Origin: Pseudomonas oryzihabitans
GTDB lineage: Bacteria > Pseudomonadota > Gammaproteobacteria > Pseudomonadales > Pseudomonadaceae
Assembly (NCBI RefSeq): GCF_006384975.1
Contig: NZ_CP021645.1
Location: 3,376,001-3,440,000, forward strand
Reading direction: 5' to 3'
Length of the DNA stretch: 64,000 bases
The notes beneath the pieces are model-generated. The model saw nothing but the letters and a program-made list of their open reading frames with translations, did no database searches and was not told where the DNA came from. Below are positions 1-8,990 of the stretch, one piece after another (position 1 is the first letter of the stretch; every line of letters starts with the position of its first letter). The translations under genes were made by a program, and so were the position numbers.

Positions 1-1
1 G

Positions 2-895
2 CGCGCCTCACCCGGCAACGCGACCCGCTGGATACTGGCGTGGACCGGTCTGCTGGCGAGCAGCCTCATGCCCCTGGCAGCCCAGGCCATCGATGTGGAC
101 CCTGCCGACTTCGTTCCCGCCCCGGCAGGCACCACCGCAGGTCTGTTCTACCTGCAGCATGTCGAGCGCGACAGCCTCTATTCGCATGGCCACCAGCCCC
201 TCGACGACCCGCGCCTGGACTCGAACATCGGCATCGCCCGCTTGGTCCACTACACCCAGATAGGCGGGGTAACGGTCGCGCCGCAGATCCTCCAGCCGTT
301 CGGCCGCCTGGAGGCGAGTCACGACACCCAGGCGCTCGGCGATGCCAGCGGTCTGGCGGATACCATCCTGGCCATGCCGTTCTGGCTGATCAACGACCCT
401 CAGGCACGTTCCTATCTGGCAATCGCGCCTTACCTCTTCTTGCCGACGGGTCGCTACAACCACGATCACACCCTTAATTTGGGCGAGAACCGCTGGAAGT
501 TCGACCTGCAGGTAGGCTACGTCAAGGGCCTGAGCGCTGCCTGGTATCTCGACCTGACCGGGGACGTCATGTTCTTCGGCAAGAACGACGACTACACCGC
601 CGCCAAGACCACCCTCGAACAGAAGCCGCTCTATCAGGGCCAGGCAGCGCTACGCTACCAATTCAGCCCGGGCGCGAATGCCTTCGTCGGACTCTCCCAA
701 ACCTGGGGCGGTGAATCACGAGTCGCTGGCGAGGATCTCGACGATGAAGCGCGCCAGCGCAAGATCACCATTGGCGGCAGCTACTTCATCCAACCGAAAA
801 CACAGCTGATGGTGTCCATTGGACGGGATCTCGAGGTGGAAAACGGCTTCAAGGAGGATGCGCGCCTCAATATCCGCTTGCTACAGATCTTCTGA
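2..895 (+). CDS. Outer-membrane MetA/phenol-degradation-type transporter, 5' end missing
   Basis: The reading frame is open from the left edge and ends at 895, so the start codon lies outside the window. The first visible residues form a hydrophobic signal-peptide core (WILAWTGLLASSLMPLAAQA) followed by a mature region beginning IDVDPADF. The rest alternates short beta-strand-like stretches with aromatic girdle residues (WLINDP, YLFLPTGRY, WYLDLTGDVMFF) and ends in the aromatic ...LLQIF, typical of a C-terminal outer-membrane strand. This matches the 'transporter/phenol degradation MetA-pathway' family (PF13557-like), small outer-membrane barrels of unknown substrate. An ATG at 68 falls inside the signal peptide and is not the true start. 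A strong terminator follows directly, so this is the last gene of its unit. Confidence 0.7.
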   Translation, partial: RASPGNATRWILAWTGLLASSLMPLAAQAIDVDPADFVPAPAGTTAGLFYLQHVERDSLYSHGHQPLDDPRLDSNIGIARLVHYTQIGGVTVAPQILQPFGRLEASHDTQALGDASGLADTILAMPFWLINDPQARSYLAIAPYLFLPTGRYNHDHTLNLGENRWKFDLQVGYVKGLSAAWYLDLTGDVMFFGKNDDYTAAKTTLEQKPLYQGQAALRYQFSPGANAFVGLSQTWGGESRVAGEDLDDEARQRKITIGGSYFIQPKTQLMVSIGRDLEVENGFKEDARLNIRLLQIF

Positions 896-927
896 TCGCG
901 ATCGCTACGGCCACCCGTCCAAAACGC

Positions 928-960
928 AGCAGGGCGACCCTTGGGGTCGCCCTGCTTTCT
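928..960 (+). terminator. Rho-independent terminator
   Basis: A perfect 13-bp stem (AGCAGGGCGACCC at 928-940, its complement at 944-956) with a TTG loop is followed by a short T-rich stretch. It lies 33 bp after the outer-membrane protein gene. Confidence 0.8.
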
Positions 961-1046
961 ATTGCACCTCCAACCGTTGGCACTTGGCGTTGCGGAGACT
1001 CGCTCACGCCTCGCCGCCTAGCGTAGGTGATGTCTGAAACGTCGGA

Positions 1047-1499
1047 TCAGCGATGCAGCACGTACTGACCGGTAAAGCGCACGCCGTCTTCGCCGTTGTC
1101 GGCGAGGATGCGCGACTGCAAGGTGATGCGGGCCCGGCCGCGGCGGCGGAAGGTGGTCTCGAAGCGCTCCCAGGCGCGTTCCTCGGGCGGCTCGCCGAAG
1201 GCCGTGGCATCGGCGGTGATGGGCCGCGGATAGCTGATCTGGCCTTCCTGGATGAGGATGTGGCCTTCCTCGATACCCGCTTCGCGCAGTCGCAGGTACA
1301 GCCAGCCCCAACCGGCGAGGACCGCCACGCAGTAGAGGCTGCCACCGAACATGGTGCTGGCGTGATTGATGTTCGCGTCCAGCGGCGCATGCAGTTGCAG
1401 GCGGTGTTCGCTCCAATCGCGGACTTGCAGGCCCAGCGCCTGGGTGATGGGGATGTCGTGGTGGAGCAGGGATTCGAGGTGACGGCAGTCGCGGCTCAT
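1047..1499 (-). CDS. YiiD C-terminal-type hotdog thioesterase
   Basis: A 150-residue protein whose N-terminal half (IPITQALGLQV, NINHASTMFGGSLYCVAVLAG) matches the thioesterase-like hotdog fold of the YiiD/FabY C-terminal family (PF09500). The Asn-x-x-x-T-x-F-G-G segment is the usual helix-entry/active-site region of hotdog enzymes. The family is thought to act on acyl-CoA or acyl-ACP thioesters in the cytoplasm; the substrate cannot be read here. The protein stands alone, without the acetyltransferase half found in E. coli YiiD. It lies downstream of phoQ on the same strand with a 61-bp gap, so read-through from phoPQ is possible. The ATG at 1499 is the natural start. Confidence 0.7.
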   Translation of the reverse strand: MSRDCRHLESLLHHDIPITQALGLQVRDWSEHRLQLHAPLDANINHASTMFGGSLYCVAVLAGWGWLYLRLREAGIEEGHILIQEGQISYPRPITADATAFGEPPEERAWERFETTFRRRGRARITLQSRILADNGEDGVRFTGQYVLHR

Positions 1500-1560
1500 G
1501 CCGGGGTCCTTACAGACAAAATTTCACTATCTGGAGCAGACGCAAGCCATGACCCAGGGG

Positions 1561-2955
1561 TCACGTCCTGGCGCCATTGTGCACCAAGGAAGGCCGCTCC
1601 GGGGAAATGGCGGCGGGCAGGCGGAAGCGGAAGCGGGCGCCGCCCAGGCTCGATTCGTCGATGGTCAAACTGCTGCGGTAGCCTTCGAGGATGTCCTGCA
1701 CCACGGCCAGGCCAATGCCTTGTCCTGGGTGCCGGCTGTCCATGCGCATACCGCGGCGCAGCACGCTTTCGCGCCGCTCGGCCGGGATACCGGGGCCATC
1801 GTCCTCGATGTCGAGGATCCAGTGCTCGGTATGGCGCCGCGCACTGACCTTTACCTGGGTCAGGCAAAGGCGATAGGCGTTCTCCAGCAGGTTGCCGAAT
1901 ACCTCCAGCATGGCGGCCTCCTCGGCCTGTACCCGCAGATTGGGCGGCAATTCCAGTTCGGCCTGGACGCGCTTCTCGGCGTAGACCTTGTCCAGGGTGC
2001 TGAACAGCGACTCCAACAAGGGCGCCAGTTCCAGCGGCCGGCTGAGTACCGCACTGCCCTGGCGCGTGGCCCGCTGCAGCTGGTACATCACCTGCTGGTT
2101 CATCCGCTCGATCTGGGTCTGCAGGGTGCCGACCTCCTGATCCAGCTGCGAATGACGGCGCAATTCCTCGGTCACGCCCTGTAGCACCGCCAGGGGCGTC
2201 TTCAGGCTGTGGGCCAGATCGCCCAAAGTATCGCGATAACGCTCGCGCTGCAGGCGCTCGTGGTCGAGCAGCCGGTTGAGCGAGCGGATCAGGCGGCTGA
2301 TCTCGCTCGGCACGTTCTTTTCGTCGAGCAGGTCGCGCTGGTCGGTTTCCACGGCGTCGAGCTGCCGGCTCAGGCGGCGCAGCGGCCGCAGGCTCCATTG
2401 CATGACCAGGGCGAGCAGCAGCAGCAGGGTACCCAGCACCCCCACCAACCAGAGGATCACCTGGTGAATGAAGGTGGCGCGCAGGCGTTCGTATTCCTCG
2501 GCGGGCTGCATGGTGACCACGCTGAAACCGGCCACCGGCGGATTGCCCAGCAGCACCTCGCGGTCGAAGACGAAGAAGCCGCGTCCCTGGTCATCGGTGG
2601 CCTTGACCAGCTTGACCCCGCCGCCATCGAAGGTCGGCCGGTAGTTGGGTTTTTCCTTCATCGCCGAGCGCGAGCGCCAGAGCAGCCGGCCGTTCTGGTC
2701 ATAGACGTAGCCGAGGATGGGCGAACCGGGACGGTCGAAGACTTCCTCGGCGATCATCTCGGGCATCGCCAGGCGACCGTCGATGGCCCGCGCGGCGCCG
2801 ATCAGGGTGTTGGCGTTGGCCTCCAGCCGGGCGGCGACGAAGTTCTCCACGGTGCGGTCGAAGGCGTTGCGGATCGCCGGCACCATCAGCGCCAGGCAGA
2901 CGATCACCAGCAGCGCCGCGCTGAGCAGCAGCCGCACGCGAAAGGAACGGATCAC
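1561..2955 (-). CDS. phoQ: Sensor histidine kinase PhoQ
   Basis: A 464-residue membrane histidine kinase. A first transmembrane segment (about residues 7-29) is followed by a periplasmic sensor domain (about 30-165), a second transmembrane segment (about 166-188), a HAMP linker, a dimerisation box with the phospho-acceptor histidine in LAHSLKTPL, and an ATPase domain with N (NLLENAYR), G1 (DDGPGIP) and G2 (GQGIGLAVVQ) boxes. Order and length fit Pseudomonas PhoQ, which responds to low divalent cations and controls lipid A modification and cationic peptide resistance. Its ATG overlaps the phoP stop codon (ATGA), so the pair is translationally coupled. The periplasmic domain has only a few acidic residues, so the cation-sensing patch is not obvious by eye. 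Confidence 0.88.
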   Translation of the reverse strand: MIRSFRVRLLLSAALLVIVCLALMVPAIRNAFDRTVENFVAARLEANANTLIGAARAIDGRLAMPEMIAEEVFDRPGSPILGYVYDQNGRLLWRSRSAMKEKPNYRPTFDGGGVKLVKATDDQGRGFFVFDREVLLGNPPVAGFSVVTMQPAEEYERLRATFIHQVILWLVGVLGTLLLLLALVMQWSLRPLRRLSRQLDAVETDQRDLLDEKNVPSEISRLIRSLNRLLDHERLQRERYRDTLGDLAHSLKTPLAVLQGVTEELRRHSQLDQEVGTLQTQIERMNQQVMYQLQRATRQGSAVLSRPLELAPLLESLFSTLDKVYAEKRVQAELELPPNLRVQAEEAAMLEVFGNLLENAYRLCLTQVKVSARRHTEHWILDIEDDGPGIPAERRESVLRRGMRMDSRHPGQGIGLAVVQDILEGYRSSLTIDESSLGGARFRFRLPAAISPERPSLVHNGART

Positions 2956-3629
2956 TGGCAGCGCTCGGTGAACAGATACCCGCGCCCACGGACCGTTTCT
3001 ATGGGTTGCATCTGGCAGTTGGCCTCCAGCTTGCGCCGCAGACGACCCACCAGCACCTCGATGACGTTGCTGTCGTGCTCGCCGTCATCGTCGTAGAGCT
3101 GCTCCATGAGCCGCTCCTTGGTGATCACCTGCTGGTGGTTGCGCATCAGGTACTCCAGCAGGCGGTATTCGTAGGCGGTGAGCTGCAACGGCTGCTCTTC
3201 GTTGAAGGCCTGCTGGCGGCCCAGGTCCAGCTTGAGCGAGCCGGCGCGGATGCTGGGCTGGACGAAGCCCGCCGAGCGCCGCAGCAGCACGTTGAGGCGC
3301 GCCTCCAGCTCTTCGAACTGGAACGGCTTCACCACGTAGTCATCCGCCCCGGCGCCGAGGCCCTCGACCTTGTCCTGCCAGCTACCGCGAGCGGTCAGGA
3401 TGAGAATCGGCAGGGTGGCGCCCTGGTTGCGCAGCTGGCGGATCAGATCGAGTCCGCTCATGCCGGGCAGGCCCAGATCGATGATGGCGAGGTCGTGATG
3501 GAATTCGCGGGCGCTGTAGAGCGCTTCTTCCGCATCGGCCACGGCATTGACGACATGACCGGCTTCACCCAGACGCACCTTGAGGTGGTGGCGCAGCAGG
3601 TTTTCGTCTTCGACGACGAGGATCTTCAT
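2952..3629 (-). CDS. phoP: Response regulator PhoP
   Basis: A 225-residue OmpR/PhoB-type regulator. The receiver domain has the acidic pair (VVEDE), the phospho-acceptor Asp in IIDLGLPG, the switch Thr in LILTARG and the conserved Lys in VVKPF. A winged-helix DNA-binding domain follows (LTAYEYRLLEYL, VIEVLVGRLRRKLE, TVRGRGYLF). Family knowledge: PhoP binds hexameric direct repeats 11 bp apart and activates lipid A and outer-membrane remodelling genes. Here phoP is followed directly by phoQ. It is preceded by a long leader with such repeats rather than by oprH, which heads the operon in P. aeruginosa. The ATG at 3629 has a good AGGAG ribosome site 8 bases upstream. Confidence 0.92.
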   Translation of the reverse strand: MKILVVEDENLLRHHLKVRLGEAGHVVNAVADAEEALYSAREFHHDLAIIDLGLPGMSGLDLIRQLRNQGATLPILILTARGSWQDKVEGLGAGADDYVVKPFQFEELEARLNVLLRRSAGFVQPSIRAGSLKLDLGRQQAFNEEQPLQLTAYEYRLLEYLMRNHQQVITKERLMEQLYDDDGEHDSNVIEVLVGRLRRKLEANCQMQPIETVRGRGYLFTERCQ

Positions 3630-3776
3630 GCAGACTCCTGAACAGCTAACGAGACTCTCTCTGGCCGCGACCGCACGCTTCGCGCAGCGGCGCCCGGATA
3701 CCGATTATGGCGCCTGCGGCGGGCTGGCGGCGAGAGCGGAGGATGGATGGATAGGGTCACTCACTTTATTCCAGGC

Positions 3777-3803
3777 AAAAAAAACCTCTCCGGTTGGAGA
3801 GGT
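3777..3803 (-). terminator. Strong rho-independent terminator upstream of phoP
   Basis: Read on the minus strand, an 8-bp stem (ACCTCTCC / GGAGAGGT) with an AACC loop is followed by eight consecutive T. It faces towards phoP and ends 147 bp before the phoP start, so it lies inside the apparent phoP leader. Confidence 0.85.
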
Positions 3804-3902
3804 AAGGAGCACTTCATGGGGATCGGAAACTGCCGTTGGGGAACGGCTCCGTCGCGAGACGGTTGCAGGGGACCAGAGCTGACTTGGTGACCCTGCAAGG
3901 GG

Positions 3903-3980
3903 TTACAAGGATGAACACGCCAGGTCGGGTCGAAGTGTCCGGACGATCTGCCTTAGCGGGAGCTGCGCTAGGGTGAACAT
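3903..3980 (-). CDS. Possible 25-residue leader peptide
   Basis: A short ORF on the minus strand starts with ATG at 3980 and stops with TAA at 3905-3903. It encodes 25 residues containing three Arg and two Pro (MFTLAQLPLRQ...RPDLACSSL). A GAGG sequence lies about 10 bases upstream. The stop codon ends five bases before the first hairpin of the structured leader, an arrangement seen in ribosome-controlled attenuators. No homologue is recognised, and a chance ORF of this size is quite possible, so it is listed only because of its position between a PhoP-type promoter and a terminator. Confidence 0.3.
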   Translation of the reverse strand: MFTLAQLPLRQIVRTLRPDLACSSL

Positions 3981-4017
3981 ATCCGGGCGACCTCGGCGTT
4001 GCTGATCTGACAGTTGC

Positions 4018-4073
4018 AGATTAGGCCAATGGCCCTGAACGCTCCCTGAACTCGTCCTGAACGCAAGCTGAAC
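4018..4073 (-). promoter_or_regulatory. Array of four PhoP-box half sites plus weak -10
   Basis: Read on the minus strand, GTTCAG occurs four times at 4073-4068, 4062-4057, 4051-4046 and 4040-4035. The period is exactly 11 bp (hexamer plus 5-bp spacer), the geometry of PhoP boxes. A poor -10 (TAATCT, 4023-4018) begins 11 bp after the last half site, as in class II PhoP promoters where the box replaces the -35 element. Confidence 0.7.
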
Positions 4074-4134
4074 AATGTCAAGGGTGGGTAAAGGACGACG
4101 GACGGTAGCTCCCCACGTCCATCGCCCAAGGACC

Positions 4135-5136
<1,002 letters not shown>

Positions 5137-5162
5137 GTGAAAGTCCCGATTCTTAAGAGAGG

Positions 5163-5178
5163 TGCAATATAATAACGT
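5163..5178. promoter_or_regulatory. Possible Zur box in the znuA-zur intergenic region
   Basis: The only AT-rich patch between znuA and zur (TGCAATATAATAACGT, 5163-5178) resembles one arm of the enterobacterial Zur consensus. Symmetry is poor, so this is positional rather than strong sequence evidence. The same patch would provide the -10 region of znuA. Confidence 0.35.
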
Positions 5179-5201
5179 CCTGGCTCCCAAGGTACCGCTC
5201 C

Positions 5202-5687
5202 ATGTCCGACGCCCCCCTGGCCTTTCGACCCCATGATCATTCGCGCTGCGTCGCCCACGCCCTGGCCGAGGCCGATGACCTCTGCCGCCGCGCCGGCGTG
5301 CGTCTCACCGACCTGCGCAAACGGGTGCTGGAGCTGGTCTGGCAAAGCCACAAGCCACTCGGTGCCTACGACATCCTGGCCGTGCTCAGCGAGCAGGACG
5401 GCCGCCGGGCGGCACCGCCCACCGTCTACCGGGCGCTGGACTTCCTCGTCGAGAACGGTCTGGTGCACCGCATCGCCTCGCTCAACGCCTTCGTCGGCTG
5501 CAACCATCCCGGCGAAGCGCACCAGGGCCAGTTCCTGATCTGCCGCACCTGCCAGGTGAGCATCGAGCTGGAGCAACCGGCCGTGCACCAGGCCATCCTC
5601 GCCGGCGCCGAAGCCGTGGGCTTTCGCGTGGAAGGCCAGACCGTGGAAGTGATCGGCCAATGCGCCGCCTGCCGGAAGCAGGCATGA
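5202..5687 (+). CDS. zur: Zinc uptake regulator Zur (Fur family)
   Basis: A 161-residue Fur-family repressor. The N-terminal winged helix includes [12 protein letters not shown] and [17 protein letters not shown]; the C-terminal metal and dimer domain has two CxxC pairs (CRTC, CAAC) that hold a structural zinc. Genomic context (divergent znuA, downstream znuCB) identifies it as Zur rather than Fur or PerR. Zinc-loaded Zur would repress znuA and its own operon. The stop codon overlaps the znuC start (ATGA), so zur-znuC-znuB form one tightly coupled operon. Confidence 0.92.
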   Translation: MSDAPLAFRPHDHSRCVAHALAEADDLCRRAGVRLTDLRKRVLELVWQSHKPLGAYDILAVLSEQDGRRAAPPTVYRALDFLVENGLVHRIASLNAFVGCNHPGEAHQGQFLICRTCQVSIELEQPAVHQAILAGAEAVGFRVEGQTVEVIGQCAACRKQA

Positions 5688-6454
5688 GCGAGGCGCTGAT
5701 CCGCTTGCAGGATGTCAGCGTGACCTTCGCCGGTCAGGCGGTACTCGATCAGGTGAGCCTCACCCTCGATCCCGGGCGCATCGTGACTCTCATCGGTCCC
5801 AATGGCGCCGGCAAGACCACCCTGGTGCGCAGCGTGCTCGGCCTGCTGACGCCGGAGCGCGGCAGCGTCTGGCGCCGGCCGCGGTTGCGCATCGGCTACA
5901 TGCCGCAAAAGCTGCAGGTGGACGCCACCCTGCCGCTGTCGGTGCTGCGCTTCCTGCGCCTGGTGCCGGGGGTGACCCGTGCCAGTGCCCTCGCCGCCCT
6001 GGGCGAGGTGGGCGCCGAGGGGGTGATCGATAGCCCCTTGCAAAGCATCTCCGGTGGCGAGCTGCAGCGGGTGCTGCTGGCCCGCGCCCTGCTGCGCCAA
6101 CCCGAATTGCTGGTGCTCGACGAACCCGTCCAGGGCGTCGACATCAACGGCCAGAGCGAGCTCTACCGGCTGATCGGCCAGTTGCGCGAGCGGCATGGCT
6201 GCGGCGTGCTGATGGTGTCCCACGACCTGCACCTGGTCATGGGCGCCACCGACCAGGTGATCTGCCTCAATCGCCACGTCTGCTGCTCCGGTCATCCCGA
6301 GCAGGTCAGCGGCGATCCAGCCTACCAGGCGCTGTTCGGCCAGAGCGCGCGCAACCTGGCCATCTATCACCATCGCCACGATCACGCCCACGACCTGCAC
6401 GGCAGCGTGGTCAAGGCGCCGCACGTCCATGGAGACCACTGCAAGCATGGCTGA
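5684..6454 (+). CDS. znuC: Zinc ABC transporter ATP-binding protein ZnuC
   Basis: ATPase of the zinc importer. Walker A (GPNGAGKTT), Q-loop (GYMPQKL), ABC signature (ISGGELQR), Walker B (LLVLDEP) and the H-loop (VSHDLH) are all intact. The protein starts at MSEALIRL (5684); the ATG 24 bases upstream lies inside zur and is rejected. The C-terminus is rich in His ([20 protein letters not shown]), which is common in ZnuC and may buffer zinc. The gene overlaps zur by 4 bases and znuB by 8 bases. Confidence 0.92.
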   Translation: MSEALIRLQDVSVTFAGQAVLDQVSLTLDPGRIVTLIGPNGAGKTTLVRSVLGLLTPERGSVWRRPRLRIGYMPQKLQVDATLPLSVLRFLRLVPGVTRASALAALGEVGAEGVIDSPLQSISGGELQRVLLARALLRQPELLVLDEPVQGVDINGQSELYRLIGQLRERHGCGVLMVSHDLHLVMGATDQVICLNRHVCCSGHPEQVSGDPAYQALFGQSARNLAIYHHRHDHAHDLHGSVVKAPHVHGDHCKHG

Positions 6455-7232
6455 TTTTCTGCTGTATGCCCTGCTCGCCGGTCTCGCTCTCGCCCTGGTC
6501 GCCGGTCCGCTCGGCTCCTTCGTGGTCTGGCGGCGCATGGCCTATTTCGGCGACACCCTGTCCCATGCCGCCCTGCTCGGGGTAGCCCTGGGCTTCCTGC
6601 TGGACGTCAGCCCGACGCTGACCGTCACCGTCGGCTGCCTGGCGCTGGCCGTGCTGCTGGTGCTGCTGCAACGCCGCCGCGGCCTGGCCGCGGACACCCT
6701 GCTCGGCATCCTCGCCCACAGCACCCTGTCACTGGGGCTGGTGGCGCTGTCCTTCATGCACGAGGTACGGGTCGACCTGATGAGCTATCTGTTCGGCGAC
6801 CTGCTGGCGGTCGGCCCCAGCGATCTACGCTGGATTCTCGGCGGCAGCGCCCTGGTGCTGGCGGCCCTGGCCTGGCTGTGGCGACCGCTGCTGGCCATCA
6901 CCGTGCACGAGGAACTGGCCCAGGTGGAAGGCCTGCCGGTGACCTGGATCCGCCTGGCGCTGATGCTGCTGGTGGCCATCGTCATCGCCGTGGCCATGAA
7001 GATCGTCGGGGTGCTGCTGATCACCTCGCTGCTGATCATCCCCGCCGCCACCGCTCAAAGACACGCCCGCAGCCCGGAACAGATGGCCTGTGGCGCCAGC
7101 CTGCTGGGCATGGTGGCGGTGTGCCTAGGGCTGACCCTGTCCTGGTACCAGGACACCCCGGCCGGGCCCTCGGTGGTGGTGGCTGCCGCCGGGATGTTTC
7201 TGCTGGGTTACCTGCTACCCCGTCGCGCCTAG
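6447..7232 (+). CDS. znuB: Zinc ABC transporter permease ZnuB
   Basis: A 261-residue integral membrane permease of the ABC-3 family with about eight hydrophobic segments starting at [21 protein letters not shown]. The family signature region ([21 protein letters not shown]) is near the N-terminus and the EAA-like coupling segment ([20 protein letters not shown]) lies in the second half. The start at 6447 overlaps the end of znuC by 8 bases. It is the last gene of the zur-znuC-znuB operon. The convergent ssuA gene ends only 5 bp downstream, with a 5-bp-stem hairpin (GCCGC/GCGGC, 7232-7247) across the junction. Confidence 0.92.
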   Translation: MADFLLYALLAGLALALVAGPLGSFVVWRRMAYFGDTLSHAALLGVALGFLLDVSPTLTVTVGCLALAVLLVLLQRRRGLAADTLLGILAHSTLSLGLVALSFMHEVRVDLMSYLFGDLLAVGPSDLRWILGGSALVLAALAWLWRPLLAITVHEELAQVEGLPVTWIRLALMLLVAIVIAVAMKIVGVLLITSLLIIPAATAQRHARSPEQMACGASLLGMVAVCLGLTLSWYQDTPAGPSVVVAAAGMFLLGYLLPRRA

Positions 7233-7237
7233 CCGCT

Positions 7238-8194
7238 CTAGTGCGGCGCGTGCCAGACCGCCTGGCTGACATCCACCTTGCGCGGAATCAGCCCCTGGTC
7301 ATGGAAGACATCGGCGACCTTCTGCTGAGTGGCGATGATCTCGGGGGTCAGCGGGGTCACGCCATAGCGGGTCCGCGCTTGCCAAGTAGCGATCACCGGC
7401 TCCGGCAGACCGATCTGCTCGGCCAGGATGCGGCTCACCTCCGGCTTGTGGGTGTTGGCCCAGGCCCCGGCCTTGGCCAGCTCCGCCAGCAGCAGGTGGA
7501 TCGCCTGGGGATGAGCATCGGCGAAGCGACGTGAGCCTTCGTAAAAGGCGTTGGCGCGCAACAGACCTTTATAGTCGGCCAGGACCCGTACCGACTGGCC
7601 CTGCTGGATGGCGGCGAGATAAGGATCCCAGATCGCCCAGGCATCCACCGAGCCGTTGGCGAAGGCGGCGCGGGCATCGGCGGGGGCCAGGTAGACCGGC
7701 TGGATGTCCTTGAGGGTGAGACCGGCCTTGTTCAGGGCAGCGACGAGCAGGAAGTTAGCGCTCGAACCCTTCTGCACCGCCACCTTCTTGCCCTTGAGTT
7801 CGCTGACCGCGCGGATCGCCGAGCCGTTCGGCACCACGATGGCCTCGACCGACTCGCTGGCCGGCTCGGCGCCCAGGTAGACCAGATCGACACCGGCGGC
7901 CTGGGCGAAGATCGGCGGCGGCGAACCGGTGTAGCCGACGTCGACGCTACCGGCGTTGAGGGCCTCCAGCAGTTGCGGCCCGGCCTGGAATTCGCGCCAG
8001 GTCACCTGATAGCCCTGGGCGCCCAGGGCCTTCTCCAGAGTACCCTGGGCCTTGAGCACCGCCAGTAGCCCACCGCCTTTCTGATAGCCGATACGCAGCT
8101 GCTGCTCAGCCGCCTGCACCGGCGCCCACACCCCGAGGGCGACGGCCAACACCACGAAGAGACGTGCGAGACGCCTGAAGGACAGCAGAGCCAT
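7238..8194 (-). CDS. ssuA: Aliphatic sulfonate-binding periplasmic protein, SsuA-like, unaccompanied
   Basis: A 318-residue periplasmic binding protein for an ABC importer of the SsuA/TauA/NMT1 type. It has a signal peptide (FRRLARLFVVLAVALGVWAPVQA) and the family motifs RIGYQKGG, VDVGYTGSPPPIFAQAAG and VDAWAIWDPY. The substrate is inferred as an alkanesulfonate. The start at 8194 is chosen because an AAGGAGG ribosome site sits 5 bases upstream; the upstream ATGs lack one. No ssuD, ssuC, ssuB or ssuE is nearby, so it must work with a transporter encoded elsewhere or be a paralogue. CysB-type control is expected from the family but no site is identified. Confidence 0.82.
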   Translation of the reverse strand: MALLSFRRLARLFVVLAVALGVWAPVQAAEQQLRIGYQKGGGLLAVLKAQGTLEKALGAQGYQVTWREFQAGPQLLEALNAGSVDVGYTGSPPPIFAQAAGVDLVYLGAEPASESVEAIVVPNGSAIRAVSELKGKKVAVQKGSSANFLLVAALNKAGLTLKDIQPVYLAPADARAAFANGSVDAWAIWDPYLAAIQQGQSVRVLADYKGLLRANAFYEGSRRFADAHPQAIHLLLAELAKAGAWANTHKPEVSRILAEQIGLPEPVIATWQARTRYGVTPLTPEIIATQQKVADVFHDQGLIPRKVDVSQAVWHAPH

Positions 8195-8391
8195 GAGAAC
8201 CTCCTTATATTCCATTAGAGAAGGCAAGGATGGCTCCTTTATAAAAGAATGTTTAATACGTTTCTCTGCTATGGCTATGCCCGGGGGTTAGCGCCAGTCT
8301 GTCGTCCAACGTCCGATTGACGCTATACCCAGGATCGCGCCACCCTGCGCCAGCGGCGGCCACGGGGGTCGCCACCCTTTCGGAGCCTGCC

Positions 8392-8688
8392 ATGCCTTTT
8401 CTGATCGAGACCTTCGACAAACCGGACAGCCTGGCCCTGCGCCAAGAGCATCGCCCGGCGCACCTAGACTTCCTGCGGGAAAACGCCGCCGCCCTGCTGG
8501 CCTGTGGGGCCAAGCTCAGCGACGACGGCGAATCCCCCAGCGGCAGCGTCTACATCGTCGACGTGGAGACCCGCGCCGAAGCGGAAGCCTTCCTGGCCCA
8601 AGACCCTTTCAGCAAGGTTGGTCTGCCGGGCGAAGTCCGTATCACCCGCTGGCGCAAGGCCGTACTCGACGGCAAGGCCTTCGTCTGA
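8392..8688 (+). CDS. YciI family protein
   Basis: A 98-residue ferredoxin-like alpha/beta barrel protein of the YciI/YCII family. It begins MPFLIETFDKP and keeps the pattern HLDFLRE, GSVYIVDVETRAEAEAFLAQDPF and KVGLPGEVRI. The family's conserved His (in REHRPAHLDFL-type segments) and Asp (AQDPF) are present. Some relatives have dehydrochlorinase activity; the physiological role is unknown. The start at 8392 has GGAG nine bases upstream and matches the family N-terminus; the ATG at 8317 would add an unrelated 25-residue extension. Confidence 0.78.
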   Translation: MPFLIETFDKPDSLALRQEHRPAHLDFLRENAAALLACGAKLSDDGESPSGSVYIVDVETRAEAEAFLAQDPFSKVGLPGEVRITRWRKAVLDGKAFV

Positions 8689-8990
8689 GGCAACACGGCG
8701 GCCGCACTGGCCGCCATCGCTTCGCAAGCTGGCTTAAAGAATCCTTAAAACTGGCTAAATGCCACCTCAATCGCCGGGGTTCGCAGCCGTTGCGAGTTCA
8801 CACTTTGAGGAATCACTTCACGGAAAAGTGATGCAGCGCAAGAAAAGCCGGGCTTTTCGGGGCAGTCCTGCAAGCAGGAGAGCGAACTAGCCTAAGCTCA
8901 CCGGGCTCAGATGATCGATGCGCCGACACTCGTTCCCCGTCACCCTTCGAGGAATCGCTGTCCCGCTTTAGCCAGTACAGAGGACTCAGC
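8689..8990. other. Gene-free stretch with a run of hairpins
   Basis: No ORF is supported here. Four inverted repeats are visible: GGCGGCC/GGCCGCC at 8697-8715 (directly after the YciI gene, no T-run), ATCACTT/AAGTGAT around 8812-8831, GAAAAGC/GCTTTTC around 8843-8860, and TCCTGC/GCAGGA around 8866-8880. The last three are within 70 bp and lie upstream of the acyltransferase, so they could belong to its 5' leader. Confidence 0.4.

Larger units (their letters stand above)
3777..4012 (-). ncRNA. Candidate structured PhoP-activated leader RNA or sRNA upstream of phoP
   Basis: Inferred transcript of about 235 nt on the minus strand. It would begin just after the GTTCAG-repeat promoter and end at a strong terminator. 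The 5' third holds a 25-codon ORF. Four hairpins follow in close succession: 3898-3863 (8-bp outer stem TTGCAGGG/CCCTGCAA plus an inner ACCA/TGGT), 3862-3849 (CCGTC/GACGG), 3847-3832 (GCCGTT/AACGGC) and the terminator at 3803-3784. The stretch between the terminator and phoP (3630-3776) has no gene. Two readings fit: a free-standing PhoP-regulated small RNA, or an attenuated phoPQ leader in which the terminator can be bypassed. I do not recognise the RNA as a known Pseudomonas family. Confidence 0.5.

Noticed and set aside
2952..3629. phoP considered as a second phosphate regulator because of its name and fold
   Set aside because: Its partner has a large periplasmic sensor domain as in PhoQ, and the true phosphate pair phoB-phoR is at 57.3-59.4 kb with a Pho box.
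3580..3882. A 100-codon plus-strand frame across the phoP start and its leader
   Set aside because: It has no family features, overlaps phoP in antisense and crosses the leader terminator; no ribosome site supports it.
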